Shown here piece by piece: positions 8,115 to 16,749 of a stretch of DNA of 64,000 bases. Source of the DNA: JABJOR01 sp965603075 (lineage in GTDB: Bacteria > Pseudomonadota > Alphaproteobacteria > Rhodospirillales > Casp-alpha2); NCBI GenBank assembly GCA_965603075.1, contig CBFDBO010000001.1, positions 248,001-312,000 of the forward strand. The letters are read 5' to 3'. A model generated the notes under the pieces. That model did no database searches. It was not told where the DNA came from and saw nothing but the letters and a program-made list of their open reading frames with translations. The stretch's first letter is position 1. Each line of letters begins with the position of its first letter. Position numbers and translations under genes: made by a program.

Positions 8115-9206
8115 TTAGTTAGCAAGCCAAGAAGCGAAACGTTCGTTCATTTCGTCTTGGTGATCTGCCCACCATGCAAAGTCATTCAATAGTGCATTTT
8201 GAAGATTAGCAGGTGCTGTTGGCATATGCGGTAGCATATCGACACCCGTTTCAGCATGCTGTCCGATTAGCGCTGAAGAAGACTTACGTGCAGGACCATA
8301 AGAAATATATTTAGCCTGATCAGCAAGACGCTTCGTATCGGTAGAGTATGCGATGAAATCTAGGGCACCAGCTACGTTAGGAGCACCTTTTGGAATTGCC
8401 CATAGATCAAGATCCATGATCTGGCCATCCCAGACGATTTCGAATGGTTTATTTTCAGAAACCTGAGCGCCGAAGATACGACCGTTATAAGCAGTGGTCA
8501 TAGAAACTTCGCCATCAGCTAACATCTGTGGAGGCTGAGCACCAGCTTCCCACCAAACAACTTCACTCTTAATGGTATCAAGCTTGGCAAATGCACGGTC
8601 AATACCGGCAGGGGTATCAAGTGTTGAATAAACGTCGCCAGCAGCAACACCATCAGCCATCAATGCCATTTCAAGAATAGCCTTAGGTGATTTCCGAATG
8701 CCACGTTTTCCTGCAAACTTGGCTGTATCGAAGAAATCAGCCATTGATTGAGGTCCACCGTCTGGGAACTTAGTTTTGTCATAAGACATAATAGTTGACC
8801 ATACGATACTTGCCACAGCACATTCGTTAATCGCGCCGTCAATGAAATCATCAGTAGCTGATGTTCCATCAGGAGCAGCGGGTAGAATGCTTGGATCAAT
8901 GGCTTCGAACAGGCCTTCATCACAACCGCGAACGGCGTCTGAAAGTTCTACGTCAACCAAATCCCAGGTTACGTTACCAGCTTCAACCTGTGCTTTAACT
9001 TCAGCCAAACCACCGGAGTAATCTTCTGAGTTAATGGTGATGCCTGTTTTGGCGATATAAGGTTTGTGATAAGCCTCTACTTGGCTTTTTGTATAACCAC
9101 CACCCCAAGATACAATCGTAAGACTTTCGGCTTGGGCGATTGATGTTGTACCAGCAGCCAGAATGGCGGCTGTAGCAATAGTTGAAAATTTGAGTAGTAT
9201 ACTCAT
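8115..9206 (-). CDS. PotD-type periplasmic substrate-binding protein of an ABC importer
   Basis: The chosen ATG (363 residues) follows GGGAGAG at 8-9 bases and gives a clean signal peptide, KFSTIATAAILAAGTTSIAQA, with likely cleavage before ESLTIVSWGGGY. The mature part resembles the PotD/solute-binding family 1 fold: a VVWWEAGAQPPQMLADGEV segment in the ligand cleft and a DLDLWAIPKGAPN hinge region. It captures the substrate in the periplasm for the adjacent permeases. The substrate may be a polyamine or, given the neighbouring eut operon, ectoine or a related solute. The sequence alone does not decide. Confidence 0.87.
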   Translation of the reverse strand: MSILLKFSTIATAAILAAGTTSIAQAESLTIVSWGGGYTKSQVEAYHKPYIAKTGITINSEDYSGGLAEVKAQVEAGNVTWDLVDVELSDAVRGCDEGLFEAIDPSILPAAPDGTSATDDFIDGAINECAVASIVWSTIMSYDKTKFPDGGPQSMADFFDTAKFAGKRGIRKSPKAILEMALMADGVAAGDVYSTLDTPAGIDRAFAKLDTIKSEVVWWEAGAQPPQMLADGEVSMTTAYNGRIFGAQVSENKPFEIVWDGQIMDLDLWAIPKGAPNVAGALDFIAYSTDTKRLADQAKYISYGPARKSSSALIGQHAETGVDMLPHMPTAPANLQNALLNDFAWWADHQDEMNERFASWLAN

Positions 9207-9253
9207 ACTTAGTCTCTCCCTGATTATCGGTCGCTCAAAAAGCAACCCTCTAT

Positions 9254-9270
9254 GCCACAGTCATTGTGGC
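9254..9270 (-). promoter_or_regulatory. Short hairpin between potA and potD
   Basis: GCCACA and TGTGGC form a 6-bp stem with a 5-base loop in the 128-base gap between the ATPase gene and the binding-protein gene. On the minus strand no T-run follows it. It may separate translation of the two cistrons or stabilise a processed end. Confidence 0.4.
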
Positions 9271-9334
9271 GGCTAAAAAAACATTCATGCCGTATTTATT
9301 GGCAATAGATGTCTTTAATCTCCTTATAAAGGCT

Positions 9335-10438
9335 TTAAAGCCCCGTATATTCATCCAATGCGCGACAATCATCCGACATCCACCCAATTTTGACGGTTTC
9401 GCCTTCTTGCATATGAACGTGATTGGCTGAATTTGGAACTTTGATAATAAATTCGTTATTCCCACACACACTAACGCGGGTTCTGATATGATCGCCTAAG
9501 TAAATAAGCTCTTCCACTTTGGCATCAAAAATATTGTCGTAGGAACCGCCTTCGACGCCAACGGTAACGCGCTCTGGACGCAATGACAATGTAGAGCGAT
9601 CATTCACATTAGACACTTTGACTTTTAGTGCATTAACGATATCGCCTGAATCAAGTTTAATAACAGCTTTGTCGCCATTGATTTCCTGAACATTGCCGTT
9701 CAGTTTATTATTCTCACCAATAAATTGTGCAACAAATGCATTATCCGGTTTTTCATATAAATCAGCCGGAGCCGCCAGTTGCTGAACGACACCGTCTTCA
9801 AAAACAGCAATCCGATTTGACATCGTCAAGGCTTCTGATTGATCGTGTGTCACATAAACAACCGTAACGCCGAGGCTCTCATGAATGTGTTTGATTTCGT
9901 ACTGCATTTGCTCGCGCAGCTGTTTATCAAGGGCGCCTAGGGGCTCATCCATCAATACAAGCTGTGGATCAAAAACCAAAGCACGAGCAACAGCAACACG
10001 TTGCTGTTGGCCACCCGACAACTGTGCAGGGCGACGGTATCCAAACCCACCAAGCTGAACCATATCGAGGGCCCGGTTGACCTTTTTCTCTGTGTCGGCT
10101 TTGTTCATTCCGCGCACTTCAAGGGGGAAAGCCAAATTTTCAGCAACCGACATATGGGGGAACAAAGCATAGTTTTGAAAAACCATGCCAATTCCACGTT
10201 TATGGGGGGCGACATTATTAATAGGGCTATTTTCAAGCATTATATCGCCGTGTGTGGCTGGCTCAAATCCAGCCAGCATCATCAAACACGTTGTCTTGCC
10301 TGAACCAGAGGGGCCCAACATAGTGAGAAACTCACCACGTGCGATATCGAGATTGAAATCTTTAACGACTAAATTTTCGCCGTCATAACTTTTCTGCACA
10401 CCGACAAACCGCACTAACGGGTCATTTATATCTAACAT
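9335..10438 (-). CDS. PotA-type ABC transporter ATP-binding protein
   Basis: This 367-residue cytoplasmic ATPase has Walker A GPSGSGKTT, Q-loop NYALFPHMSV, signature LSGGQQQRVAVARAL, Walker B LVLMDEPLGALD and switch His VTHDQSEA, then a C-terminal TOBE-type domain (about 270-365) as in PotA/FbpC transporters. It is the first gene of the importer operon. Its start follows GAGGGAGA at 4-5 bases. It energises uptake through the two downstream permeases. A divergent AT-rich region of about 590 bases upstream probably holds the operon promoter. Confidence 0.92.
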   Translation of the reverse strand: MLDINDPLVRFVGVQKSYDGENLVVKDFNLDIARGEFLTMLGPSGSGKTTCLMMLAGFEPATHGDIMLENSPINNVAPHKRGIGMVFQNYALFPHMSVAENLAFPLEVRGMNKADTEKKVNRALDMVQLGGFGYRRPAQLSGGQQQRVAVARALVFDPQLVLMDEPLGALDKQLREQMQYEIKHIHESLGVTVVYVTHDQSEALTMSNRIAVFEDGVVQQLAAPADLYEKPDNAFVAQFIGENNKLNGNVQEINGDKAVIKLDSGDIVNALKVKVSNVNDRSTLSLRPERVTVGVEGGSYDNIFDAKVEELIYLGDHIRTRVSVCGNNEFIIKVPNSANHVHMQEGETVKIGWMSDDCRALDEYTGL

Positions 10439-11027
10439 GTATTCTCCCTCAGGTATTACAGTTATTATTCTTATACTTTCGCACTGATCTCAATTTTGAT
10501 TTCAATGCTTCAAAGAAACAATAAATGACCAACCACTGTTTTCATAAACGTACTGTTTTAATGACAGTATCTATTTATTTAATATTCTCAACAAAAAAAA
10601 CCTAACACACATACATCAAATTTTACAAACACCATTTGCTGGGTTTTGTTTATTGAACATTACTTTTAGAAAATTTATGGTTCAAATCGAATGAAAAACA
10701 CTTAATGGATCAAATATATTACACAATGAAACATTTATTTAATTAATATTTATAATATAGAAAAAAATTATTATTTTTAAATTATATTACATAAAATAAA
10801 TAAAATGCTATAATCGTTATTAACTCAAATTATATGAAATAATACTTGTTTTTAAAGTATTATTTTTACAATTTAAAATTCAATATTTGCATTATTAATA
10901 ATTGTTTTAATAAAATGATTATAATGGTATGATGCGCAATCTCAAAAAACTACTTTTTTCTATTCTTATAATAAAATGCAAGCTTTCATTTCGATTAGAA
11001 GAGTTAACAAAGGGAGTATCCGTCATC
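10439..11027. other. AT-rich divergent intergenic region (potA / chemoreceptor)
   Basis: About 590 bases, very AT-rich from 10720 to 10925, separate the start of the importer operon from the receptor start at 11028. Two near-identical 11-mers, ATGGTTCAAAT at 10677 and ATGGATCAAAT at 10705, are 28 bases apart. A TTGAAC/GTTCAA inverted pair lies at about 10653-10685. These are possible regulator sites only. I see no coding sequence or terminator. Confidence 0.5.
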
Positions 11028-14000
11028 ATGTTAGGGATTGAGTTAAGGTTAAAGCCACGATTGATTGCTTTTTTTATGCTAATTGGTCTAACGCCTTTTG
11101 CGATTGTAGGCGTAATGTCACTTCAACAAAGCAGTGATGCTCTTGAGAGAGCCGCATACAATCAATTACAGAGTGTTCGAGAAATCAAGAAAACGCAATT
11201 GACCGATTACTTTCATGCCCGCGAAAATGACATGAATGTTCTTGTATCAACAGCAACCACCATAATGTCAGAAGCATTTGAAAAACTTTCGGCCGTTCGC
11301 GCAAACAAAAAAAATGCTATTGAAAACTATTTCAATACGATTAAGGGGCAAATTGTTTCGTTTTCGGACGACAAGATGATTGTTGATGCAACAAAAAGTT
11401 ATAATTTTCAATTCAACCAGATAATTGCTGAAAATGAATATAATACTTCGGATATAGAATCATTAAGAAGTAAATTAAAACAATATTATACAGGTCAATA
11501 CCTACCTGAATACGAAACTCAAAATGACGGCCACACAGTAGATGTTGATGCAATTGTTGCATCGTTATCAATTGAAGGTGTTGCCCTGCAATATGAATAT
11601 ATCCAAAACAATTCAAATCCTCTGGGTAACAAGCATATGCTTGATCGTGGAAGTGATAAATCTACTTACTCCACCTTACACGCGGCAAGCCATCCATCGA
11701 TCAGAACGTTTTTAGATGAATTTGGATATTATGACATTTTTATCGTAGATTCATACACAGGTAATGTCGTTTATTCCGTTTATAAAGAGCTGGACTATGC
11801 TACCAATTTAAAAAATGGCCCTTGGGCAGACACTGGTCTGGGACGGGCGTTTCGGGCGGCCAATGCTTCTAATGAGAAGAACTTCGTCGCCTTTGATGAT
11901 CTCGCACTTTATACGCCTTCTTATGATGCACCCGCCGGATTTATTGCCTCTCCTATTTTTGATGGCAACCGGAAAATCGGTGTTCTGGTTTTTCAGATGC
12001 CTTTAGCGCAGATAACAAATGTAATGAGTGAACGTGCAGGCCTAGGCAAAACAGGTGAAACTTATCTTGTTGGTCCGGATATGTTAATGCGGTCCGATAG
12101 CTATTTAGATCCCGTCAACCATACGGTTTCGGCCTCTTTTCGTGATCCGGTTAAAGGTCGAGCAGAAACTGAAGCTTCAACAAGAGCACTTAGCGGGGAA
12201 ACATCTGAAGATATTGTTGTTGATTACACGGGTGGCACCGTTATGTCGTCGTGGACAACAATTGATGCTTTCGGTATCAATTGGGCATTACTTGCAGAGA
12301 TTGACTTAGCTGAAGCTGTTATCCCGGTCGATGCAGAAGGTAATAATTATTATCAAAAATATGTAGAACTCTATGGTTATTATGATCTGTTCTTAATGAC
12401 CACCGATGGTTACGTATTCTACTCTGCAGCCGAAGAAGCTGATTATCAAACCAATATGGTCAATGGGAAATACAAAGATTCAGGACTTGGTAAATTAACG
12501 CGCCACGTTCTTGAAACCCGTCAGTACGGCATTGAAGATTTTGCACCTTATGCACCTTCAAATGGTGAACCGGCAGCCTTCTCTGCAATGCCCATTATCC
12601 ATCCTGAAGACAACGAAATTGAAATGATCGTTGCCTTACAGTTATCGTTGGGTGACTTGAATACTGTCATGCAAGAACGGGCCGGTTTGGGTGAAACAGG
12701 GGAAAGCTACCTTGTTGGCTCTGATTTGCTGATGCGATCAGATTCATTTCTTGATCCTGTCAACCACACAGTCATAGCATCGTTTGCGGATCCTTCGAAA
12801 GGAAGCGTTGAAACGGACGCAGCCCGTGATGTTATTAATGGTAATACTGATAAGAAGATAATTATTGATTATAACGGTAACCCTGTATTGTCCGCTTATA
12901 CCCCAATTGAAGTTGGTGATACAATTTGGGGGCTTATTGTTGAAATTGATGAATCCGAAGCTTTTGCGGCTGTAGATTCTATGCAAACAATGATGATAAT
13001 CATCGCAATCATAGGTCTTCTTGCTATTATTGCCGCTGGTTATTTCATTGCAGGGGGTATCGCAAACCCGATAGTCCAAATTACAGGTGTGATGTCAAGT
13101 TTAGCGAAAGGTAATTTAGACGCGGAAGTCCCTGCCAAAGATCGCAAGGATGAAGTTGGTGATATAGCAAACGCGGTTCAAGTCTTCAAAGAAGCTGGCA
13201 TCGAAAATGTTCGTATGACAGCCGAAGCGGAAGAAAACCGTATTGCTGCCGAAGCAGAGAAAGAACGCCAACGCCTAGTTGAGGAAGAAGACCGCCTCGC
13301 TAAACAAGCTGCTGCCGATGAAGAGCGAGCAGTAAATGAAGCTAAGCTTAAAAATCTCACAGAAATCACGTCGAATTTTGAAGCTAAGATCAGCACAATT
13401 GTCGAATCCGTTGCGGGTGCATCTACACAATTGTTGGCATCTGCCAATACGATGGCGTCAACAGCTGAAGAAACTAATGTACAATCCGTGGCTGTTGCCT
13501 CAGCCTCTGAACAGGCCAGCAACAATGTTTCTACGGTCTCTTCTGCCGCAGAAGAACTGTCCTCCTCTATCAATGAGATCAGTCGTCAGGTTTCTGAATC
13601 ATCCGCCATGTCAACCGAAGCCGTATCAGAAGCCCGAAGAAGCCACGATACAGTTCAGGGGCTTGTTGAATCAGCCAAAGCCATTGGTGATGTGATCAAT
13701 TTAATCACAGACATCGCGGAACAAACCAATCTACTCGCTCTTAATGCAACTATTGAGGCGGCGCGGGCTGGCGAAGCGGGTAAAGGCTTTGCTGTTGTTG
13801 CAGCCGAGGTTAAAAATTTGGCTAATCAAACAGCCAAAGCCACCGAGCAAATTGGTGTACAAATTGGGGAGATACAAACCGCGACGGAAAGTGCTGCGGG
13901 TGCCATTGAGGGTATTGGTGAAACGGTCAATAAGGTTGATAGTATTGCAACCAGCATCGCCAGCGCTGTGGAAGAACAATCCGCAGCAACCCAAGAAATA

Positions 14001-14192
14001 GCTCGTAACGTGGAACAGGCCTCCGCCGGGACCAGTGAAGTTTCAAATAACATTGGTTCTGTGACGCAAGCGGCTCAGGAAACAGGCCGTGCTGCTGAAG
14101 ATATTCAAGGGGCGGCGAAAGAATTGTCCACACAGTCAGAAAGTCTTCGTAACGAAGTCGATGACTTCATTGTGAGGATTAAAGCTACGTAA
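11028..14192 (+). CDS. Methyl-accepting chemotaxis protein with tandemly duplicated sensor domain
   Basis: The start at 11028 has AGGGAG 11 bases upstream; an earlier in-frame ATG at 10929 lacks a convincing site. The 1054-residue protein has TM1 (about 11-31), a large periplasmic part, TM2 (about 653-677), HAMP, a coiled linker and the signalling hairpin (NLLALNATIEAARAGEAGKG, near 900). The periplasmic part contains two homologous Cache-like units 215 residues apart, each with GYYD(I/L)F, ERAGLGxTGExYLVG and LMRSDS(Y/F)LDPVNHTV. Neighbouring uptake genes suggest taxis toward a related nutrient. No C-terminal CheR-binding pentapeptide is evident. Confidence 0.93.
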   Translation: MLGIELRLKPRLIAFFMLIGLTPFAIVGVMSLQQSSDALERAAYNQLQSVREIKKTQLTDYFHARENDMNVLVSTATTIMSEAFEKLSAVRANKKNAIENYFNTIKGQIVSFSDDKMIVDATKSYNFQFNQIIAENEYNTSDIESLRSKLKQYYTGQYLPEYETQNDGHTVDVDAIVASLSIEGVALQYEYIQNNSNPLGNKHMLDRGSDKSTYSTLHAASHPSIRTFLDEFGYYDIFIVDSYTGNVVYSVYKELDYATNLKNGPWADTGLGRAFRAANASNEKNFVAFDDLALYTPSYDAPAGFIASPIFDGNRKIGVLVFQMPLAQITNVMSERAGLGKTGETYLVGPDMLMRSDSYLDPVNHTVSASFRDPVKGRAETEASTRALSGETSEDIVVDYTGGTVMSSWTTIDAFGINWALLAEIDLAEAVIPVDAEGNNYYQKYVELYGYYDLFLMTTDGYVFYSAAEEADYQTNMVNGKYKDSGLGKLTRHVLETRQYGIEDFAPYAPSNGEPAAFSAMPIIHPEDNEIEMIVALQLSLGDLNTVMQERAGLGETGESYLVGSDLLMRSDSFLDPVNHTVIASFADPSKGSVETDAARDVINGNTDKKIIIDYNGNPVLSAYTPIEVGDTIWGLIVEIDESEAFAAVDSMQTMMIIIAIIGLLAIIAAGYFIAGGIANPIVQITGVMSSLAKGNLDAEVPAKDRKDEVGDIANAVQVFKEAGIENVRMTAEAEENRIAAEAEKERQRLVEEEDRLAKQAAADEERAVNEAKLKNLTEITSNFEAKISTIVESVAGASTQLLASANTMASTAEETNVQSVAVASASEQASNNVSTVSSAAEELSSSINEISRQVSESSAMSTEAVSEARRSHDTVQGLVESAKAIGDVINLITDIAEQTNLLALNATIEAARAGEAGKGFAVVAAEVKNLANQTAKATEQIGVQIGEIQTATESAAGAIEGIGETVNKVDSIATSIASAVEEQSAATQEIARNVEQASAGTSEVSNNIGSVTQAAQETGRAAEDIQGAAKELSTQSESLRNEVDDFIVRIKAT

Positions 14193-14218
14193 TATCACTA
14201 CGTACTTTTTAAAACTTT

Positions 14219-14248
14219 CCCAGTGGCTTAGGTTGCTGGGTTTTTTTT
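14219..14248 (+). terminator. Rho-independent terminator after the chemoreceptor gene
   Basis: A CCCAG/CTGGG stem with a 12-base loop is followed by eight T residues, 27 bases downstream of the receptor stop codon. The stem is short but the T-run is strong. Confidence 0.65.
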
Positions 14249-14335
14249 GATCGTATTATGATAATAGTTTAACTTGCTACATCCCAGCACTCATGGTCTC
14301 ATAATTCACAATCATATTAACATATAAAGATACAA

Positions 14336-15496
14336 ATGATGCCGGATCAACAAACCCTATCGCTCATCAAAAAGCTCATTTCATTTGATACAACAAGTCG
14401 ATATTCAAACCTTAAATTAATTGATTTTATCCAAGGGTACCTGAGTAATTTAGGCGTTTCCTGCAGAATAATTCACAATCCGGAAAAGACAAAAGCCAAC
14501 TTATTTGCAACCCTAGGCCCAACGGATAAACCCGGCATTATGTTATCGGGTCATACTGATGTTGTTCCTGTGGATGGACAAAGTTGGAACACAGATCCAT
14601 GGACACTTAGCGAAAGTGGTCAACAACTTTATGGCCGCGGAACGTGTGACATGAAAAGTTTTATTGCAATTTGCCTCGCTTGGGCGCCAAAATTTCTAGA
14701 TAAGGAGCTTATTACCCCGATCCATTTTGCGTTCTCCTACGATGAAGAAATTGGCTGCATCGGTGTCCATTCATTGTTGGATATGCTGAAAGATATGCCG
14801 GTCAAACCAGCAATGTGTATCGTCGGCGAACCAACAAATATGGACGTGTCCTTGGGGCATAAAGGCAAATACAGCTATACAGCCAATATTAAGGGCCATG
14901 AAACCCATTCAAGCCTTTCCCCAGAAGGCGTAAACGCCATCGAATACGCTGCAGAAATGATATCCTATATGAAAGGGATGGCAAATCGATTTGCTGAAAA
15001 CGGCCCTTATGATGACGGATACGATATTACCTATACGACGGTTCATACAGGAACGGTTAAAGGCGGAACGGCCTTAAATATTGTGCCCGGTAATTGCTCG
15101 TTCCAGTTCGAATTCCGCAATTTGGCAAATCATCAGCCAGAGGACATCATAGGTGAAATTAATAACTACGCAAAGGATGTGCTAGAACCACAAATGAAGC
15201 GTATTAATAAAAGTACTGGCATTGAAATAATTCATGATAACCATGCACCGGGTTTATCAACAGACGCGCAGTCTGATGTTGTTACTTTTGTGAAATCTTT
15301 GGCAGGGCGCAATGATCATATTAAAGTGGCATTTGCGACAGAAGCAGGTTTATTCGATCATCACGTCGGCATCCCAACCGTCATTTGTGGTCCCGGCAGC
15401 ATCGAACAAGCTCACAAACCGGATGAATTTATAACACTGGATCAAATTCACCAATGCGAGCAATTTATGGATCGCTTATTAGAGAAAGTTTGTTAA
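14336..15496 (+). CDS. M20 family deacetylase, ArgE-like, copy 1
   Basis: This 386-residue zinc hydrolase has the M20 ligand set: SGHTDVVPVDG (His, Asp), GRGTCDMKSF (bridging Asp), SYDEEIGC (catalytic Glu pair), IVGEPTN and AHKPDEF (C-terminal His). The dimerisation domain spans about residues 180-290. It most resembles acetylornithine deacetylase, which frees ornithine from N-acetylornithine. The tandem copy and the nearby eut genes suggest a catabolic acyl-amino-acid role, for example on N-acetyl-2,4-diaminobutyrate, which is one carbon shorter than acetylornithine. That role is inference. Confidence 0.85.
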   Translation: MMPDQQTLSLIKKLISFDTTSRYSNLKLIDFIQGYLSNLGVSCRIIHNPEKTKANLFATLGPTDKPGIMLSGHTDVVPVDGQSWNTDPWTLSESGQQLYGRGTCDMKSFIAICLAWAPKFLDKELITPIHFAFSYDEEIGCIGVHSLLDMLKDMPVKPAMCIVGEPTNMDVSLGHKGKYSYTANIKGHETHSSLSPEGVNAIEYAAEMISYMKGMANRFAENGPYDDGYDITYTTVHTGTVKGGTALNIVPGNCSFQFEFRNLANHQPEDIIGEINNYAKDVLEPQMKRINKSTGIEIIHDNHAPGLSTDAQSDVVTFVKSLAGRNDHIKVAFATEAGLFDHHVGIPTVICGPGSIEQAHKPDEFITLDQIHQCEQFMDRLLEKVC

Positions 15497-15500
15497 TTAA

Positions 15501-16673
15501 ATGGACAAAACAATAATTCAAAACACCCAAGAAATCCTCGCAAAGCTGATTTCATTTGATACCACCAGTCGTCATTCAAATATGGAGATGATAGAGTGGA
15601 TTGAGCATTATCTGGCTGGTTTTGGTATTGAAAGCACCATCGTTCGCGACAGTGTCATGAATAAAGCAAATCTATATGCGACCATCGGGCCAAAGGATAT
15701 CCCAGGCGTTATGTTGTCCGGTCATTCCGATGTTGTTCCGGTCGATGGTCAAGATTGGCAATCTGATCCATTTAGCCTAACAGAGCGTGATGGTAATTTA
15801 TATGGCCGAGGCACCTGCGATATGAAAGGCTTTATCGCGGCATGTCTGGCTTATGCACCACTTTTTCAAGATGCCGATATTAAAACCCCCATCCACATTG
15901 CCTTGACCTATGATGAAGAAGTCACCTGCGCGGGCGCCCACAGCTTGATTGAAGCCATTAATCAATTCCCCGTTAAACCCGCTATATGCATTGTCGGTGA
16001 ACCGACAGGCATGCAAGTCGTCACCGGGCATAAAAGCGGTTTTGCTCTCAAAGCCACCGTTACGGGTTTGGAAGCTCATTCTAGCCTTGCACCGCAAGGG
16101 GTAAACGCCATCGAATTCGCCAGTGAATTGATCGTATACTTACGTAAAATGGCGATAGACTTTCAAGAAAAAGGTCCCTTTGGTGATGGTTATGACGTTA
16201 ACTTCAATACCGTACAAACCGGCGTAATTAAGGGTGGCAGCGCCCTTAATATCGTTCCTCGCGAGTGTGTTTTTGAATTTGAATTTCGATTGTTACCCGA
16301 TTATGACGTGCAAGCCTTACGTAAGAAAATTGACACTTTCATCGCAGAAAAACTCGAACCTCAAATGAAAGCTATATCAGAGAGTGCCGGGTTTGTCGTA
16401 GAAGAAACCCTCTATATGCCCGGATTTGAGCTTGATCCAGACGATGATGTTATTGCCTTTGTGCGCTCGCTTGCGGGTCAAAACGATGACATTAAAGTTG
16501 CGTATCAGACCGAAGCTGGACTGTTTGCGCAGAATGCTGATATCCCGTCGGTGGTTATTGGGCCGGGACATATCTCTCAGGCCCACAAACCTGATGAATT
16601 TGTTAGTTTAGAACAACTAAATATGTGTTGTCAGCTCTTGTCGCGATTACTTGATCGATCGGTTCTAAGATAA
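15501..16673 (+). CDS. M20 family deacetylase, ArgE-like, copy 2
   Basis: This 390-residue paralogue starts 4 bases after copy 1 and keeps the same zinc-ligand motifs (SGHSDVVPVDG, GRGTCDMKGF, TYDEEVTC, IVGEPTG, AHKPDEF). The two proteins align along their whole length, so this is a tandem duplication with divergence, consistent with two related substrates or a heteromeric pair. It is presumably translated from the same mRNA as copy 1. Specificity within acetylornithine, succinyl-diaminopimelate and acyl-amino-acid hydrolases cannot be fixed by eye. Confidence 0.85.
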   Translation: MDKTIIQNTQEILAKLISFDTTSRHSNMEMIEWIEHYLAGFGIESTIVRDSVMNKANLYATIGPKDIPGVMLSGHSDVVPVDGQDWQSDPFSLTERDGNLYGRGTCDMKGFIAACLAYAPLFQDADIKTPIHIALTYDEEVTCAGAHSLIEAINQFPVKPAICIVGEPTGMQVVTGHKSGFALKATVTGLEAHSSLAPQGVNAIEFASELIVYLRKMAIDFQEKGPFGDGYDVNFNTVQTGVIKGGSALNIVPRECVFEFEFRLLPDYDVQALRKKIDTFIAEKLEPQMKAISESAGFVVEETLYMPGFELDPDDDVIAFVRSLAGQNDDIKVAYQTEAGLFAQNADIPSVVIGPGHISQAHKPDEFVSLEQLNMCCQLLSRLLDRSVLR

Positions 16674-16749
16674 AAATTAGTCATTTATTAAATCATGCAA
16701 CCTAAAATTTCATATACGTAACGATCTTACTTAATTTTATGGTCTTAAT

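Noticed and set aside
9254..9270. Rho-independent terminator after potA
   Set aside because: On the transcribed minus strand the T-run precedes rather than follows the stem.
9250..9286. Short peptide gene between potA and potD
   Set aside because: The AAGGAG sequence downstream of potA is too far from the ATG, and the 12-codon product has no support.
10929..11027. Longer chemoreceptor start at 10929
   Set aside because: That ATG lacks a ribosome-binding site and would add 33 residues before the normal basic start and TM1; the ATG at 11028 has AGGGAG upstream.
13178..13573. Minus-strand frame of about 131 codons inside the chemoreceptor gene
   Set aside because: Its Ala/Ser/Thr-rich product mirrors the coiled-coil coding sequence of the sense gene.
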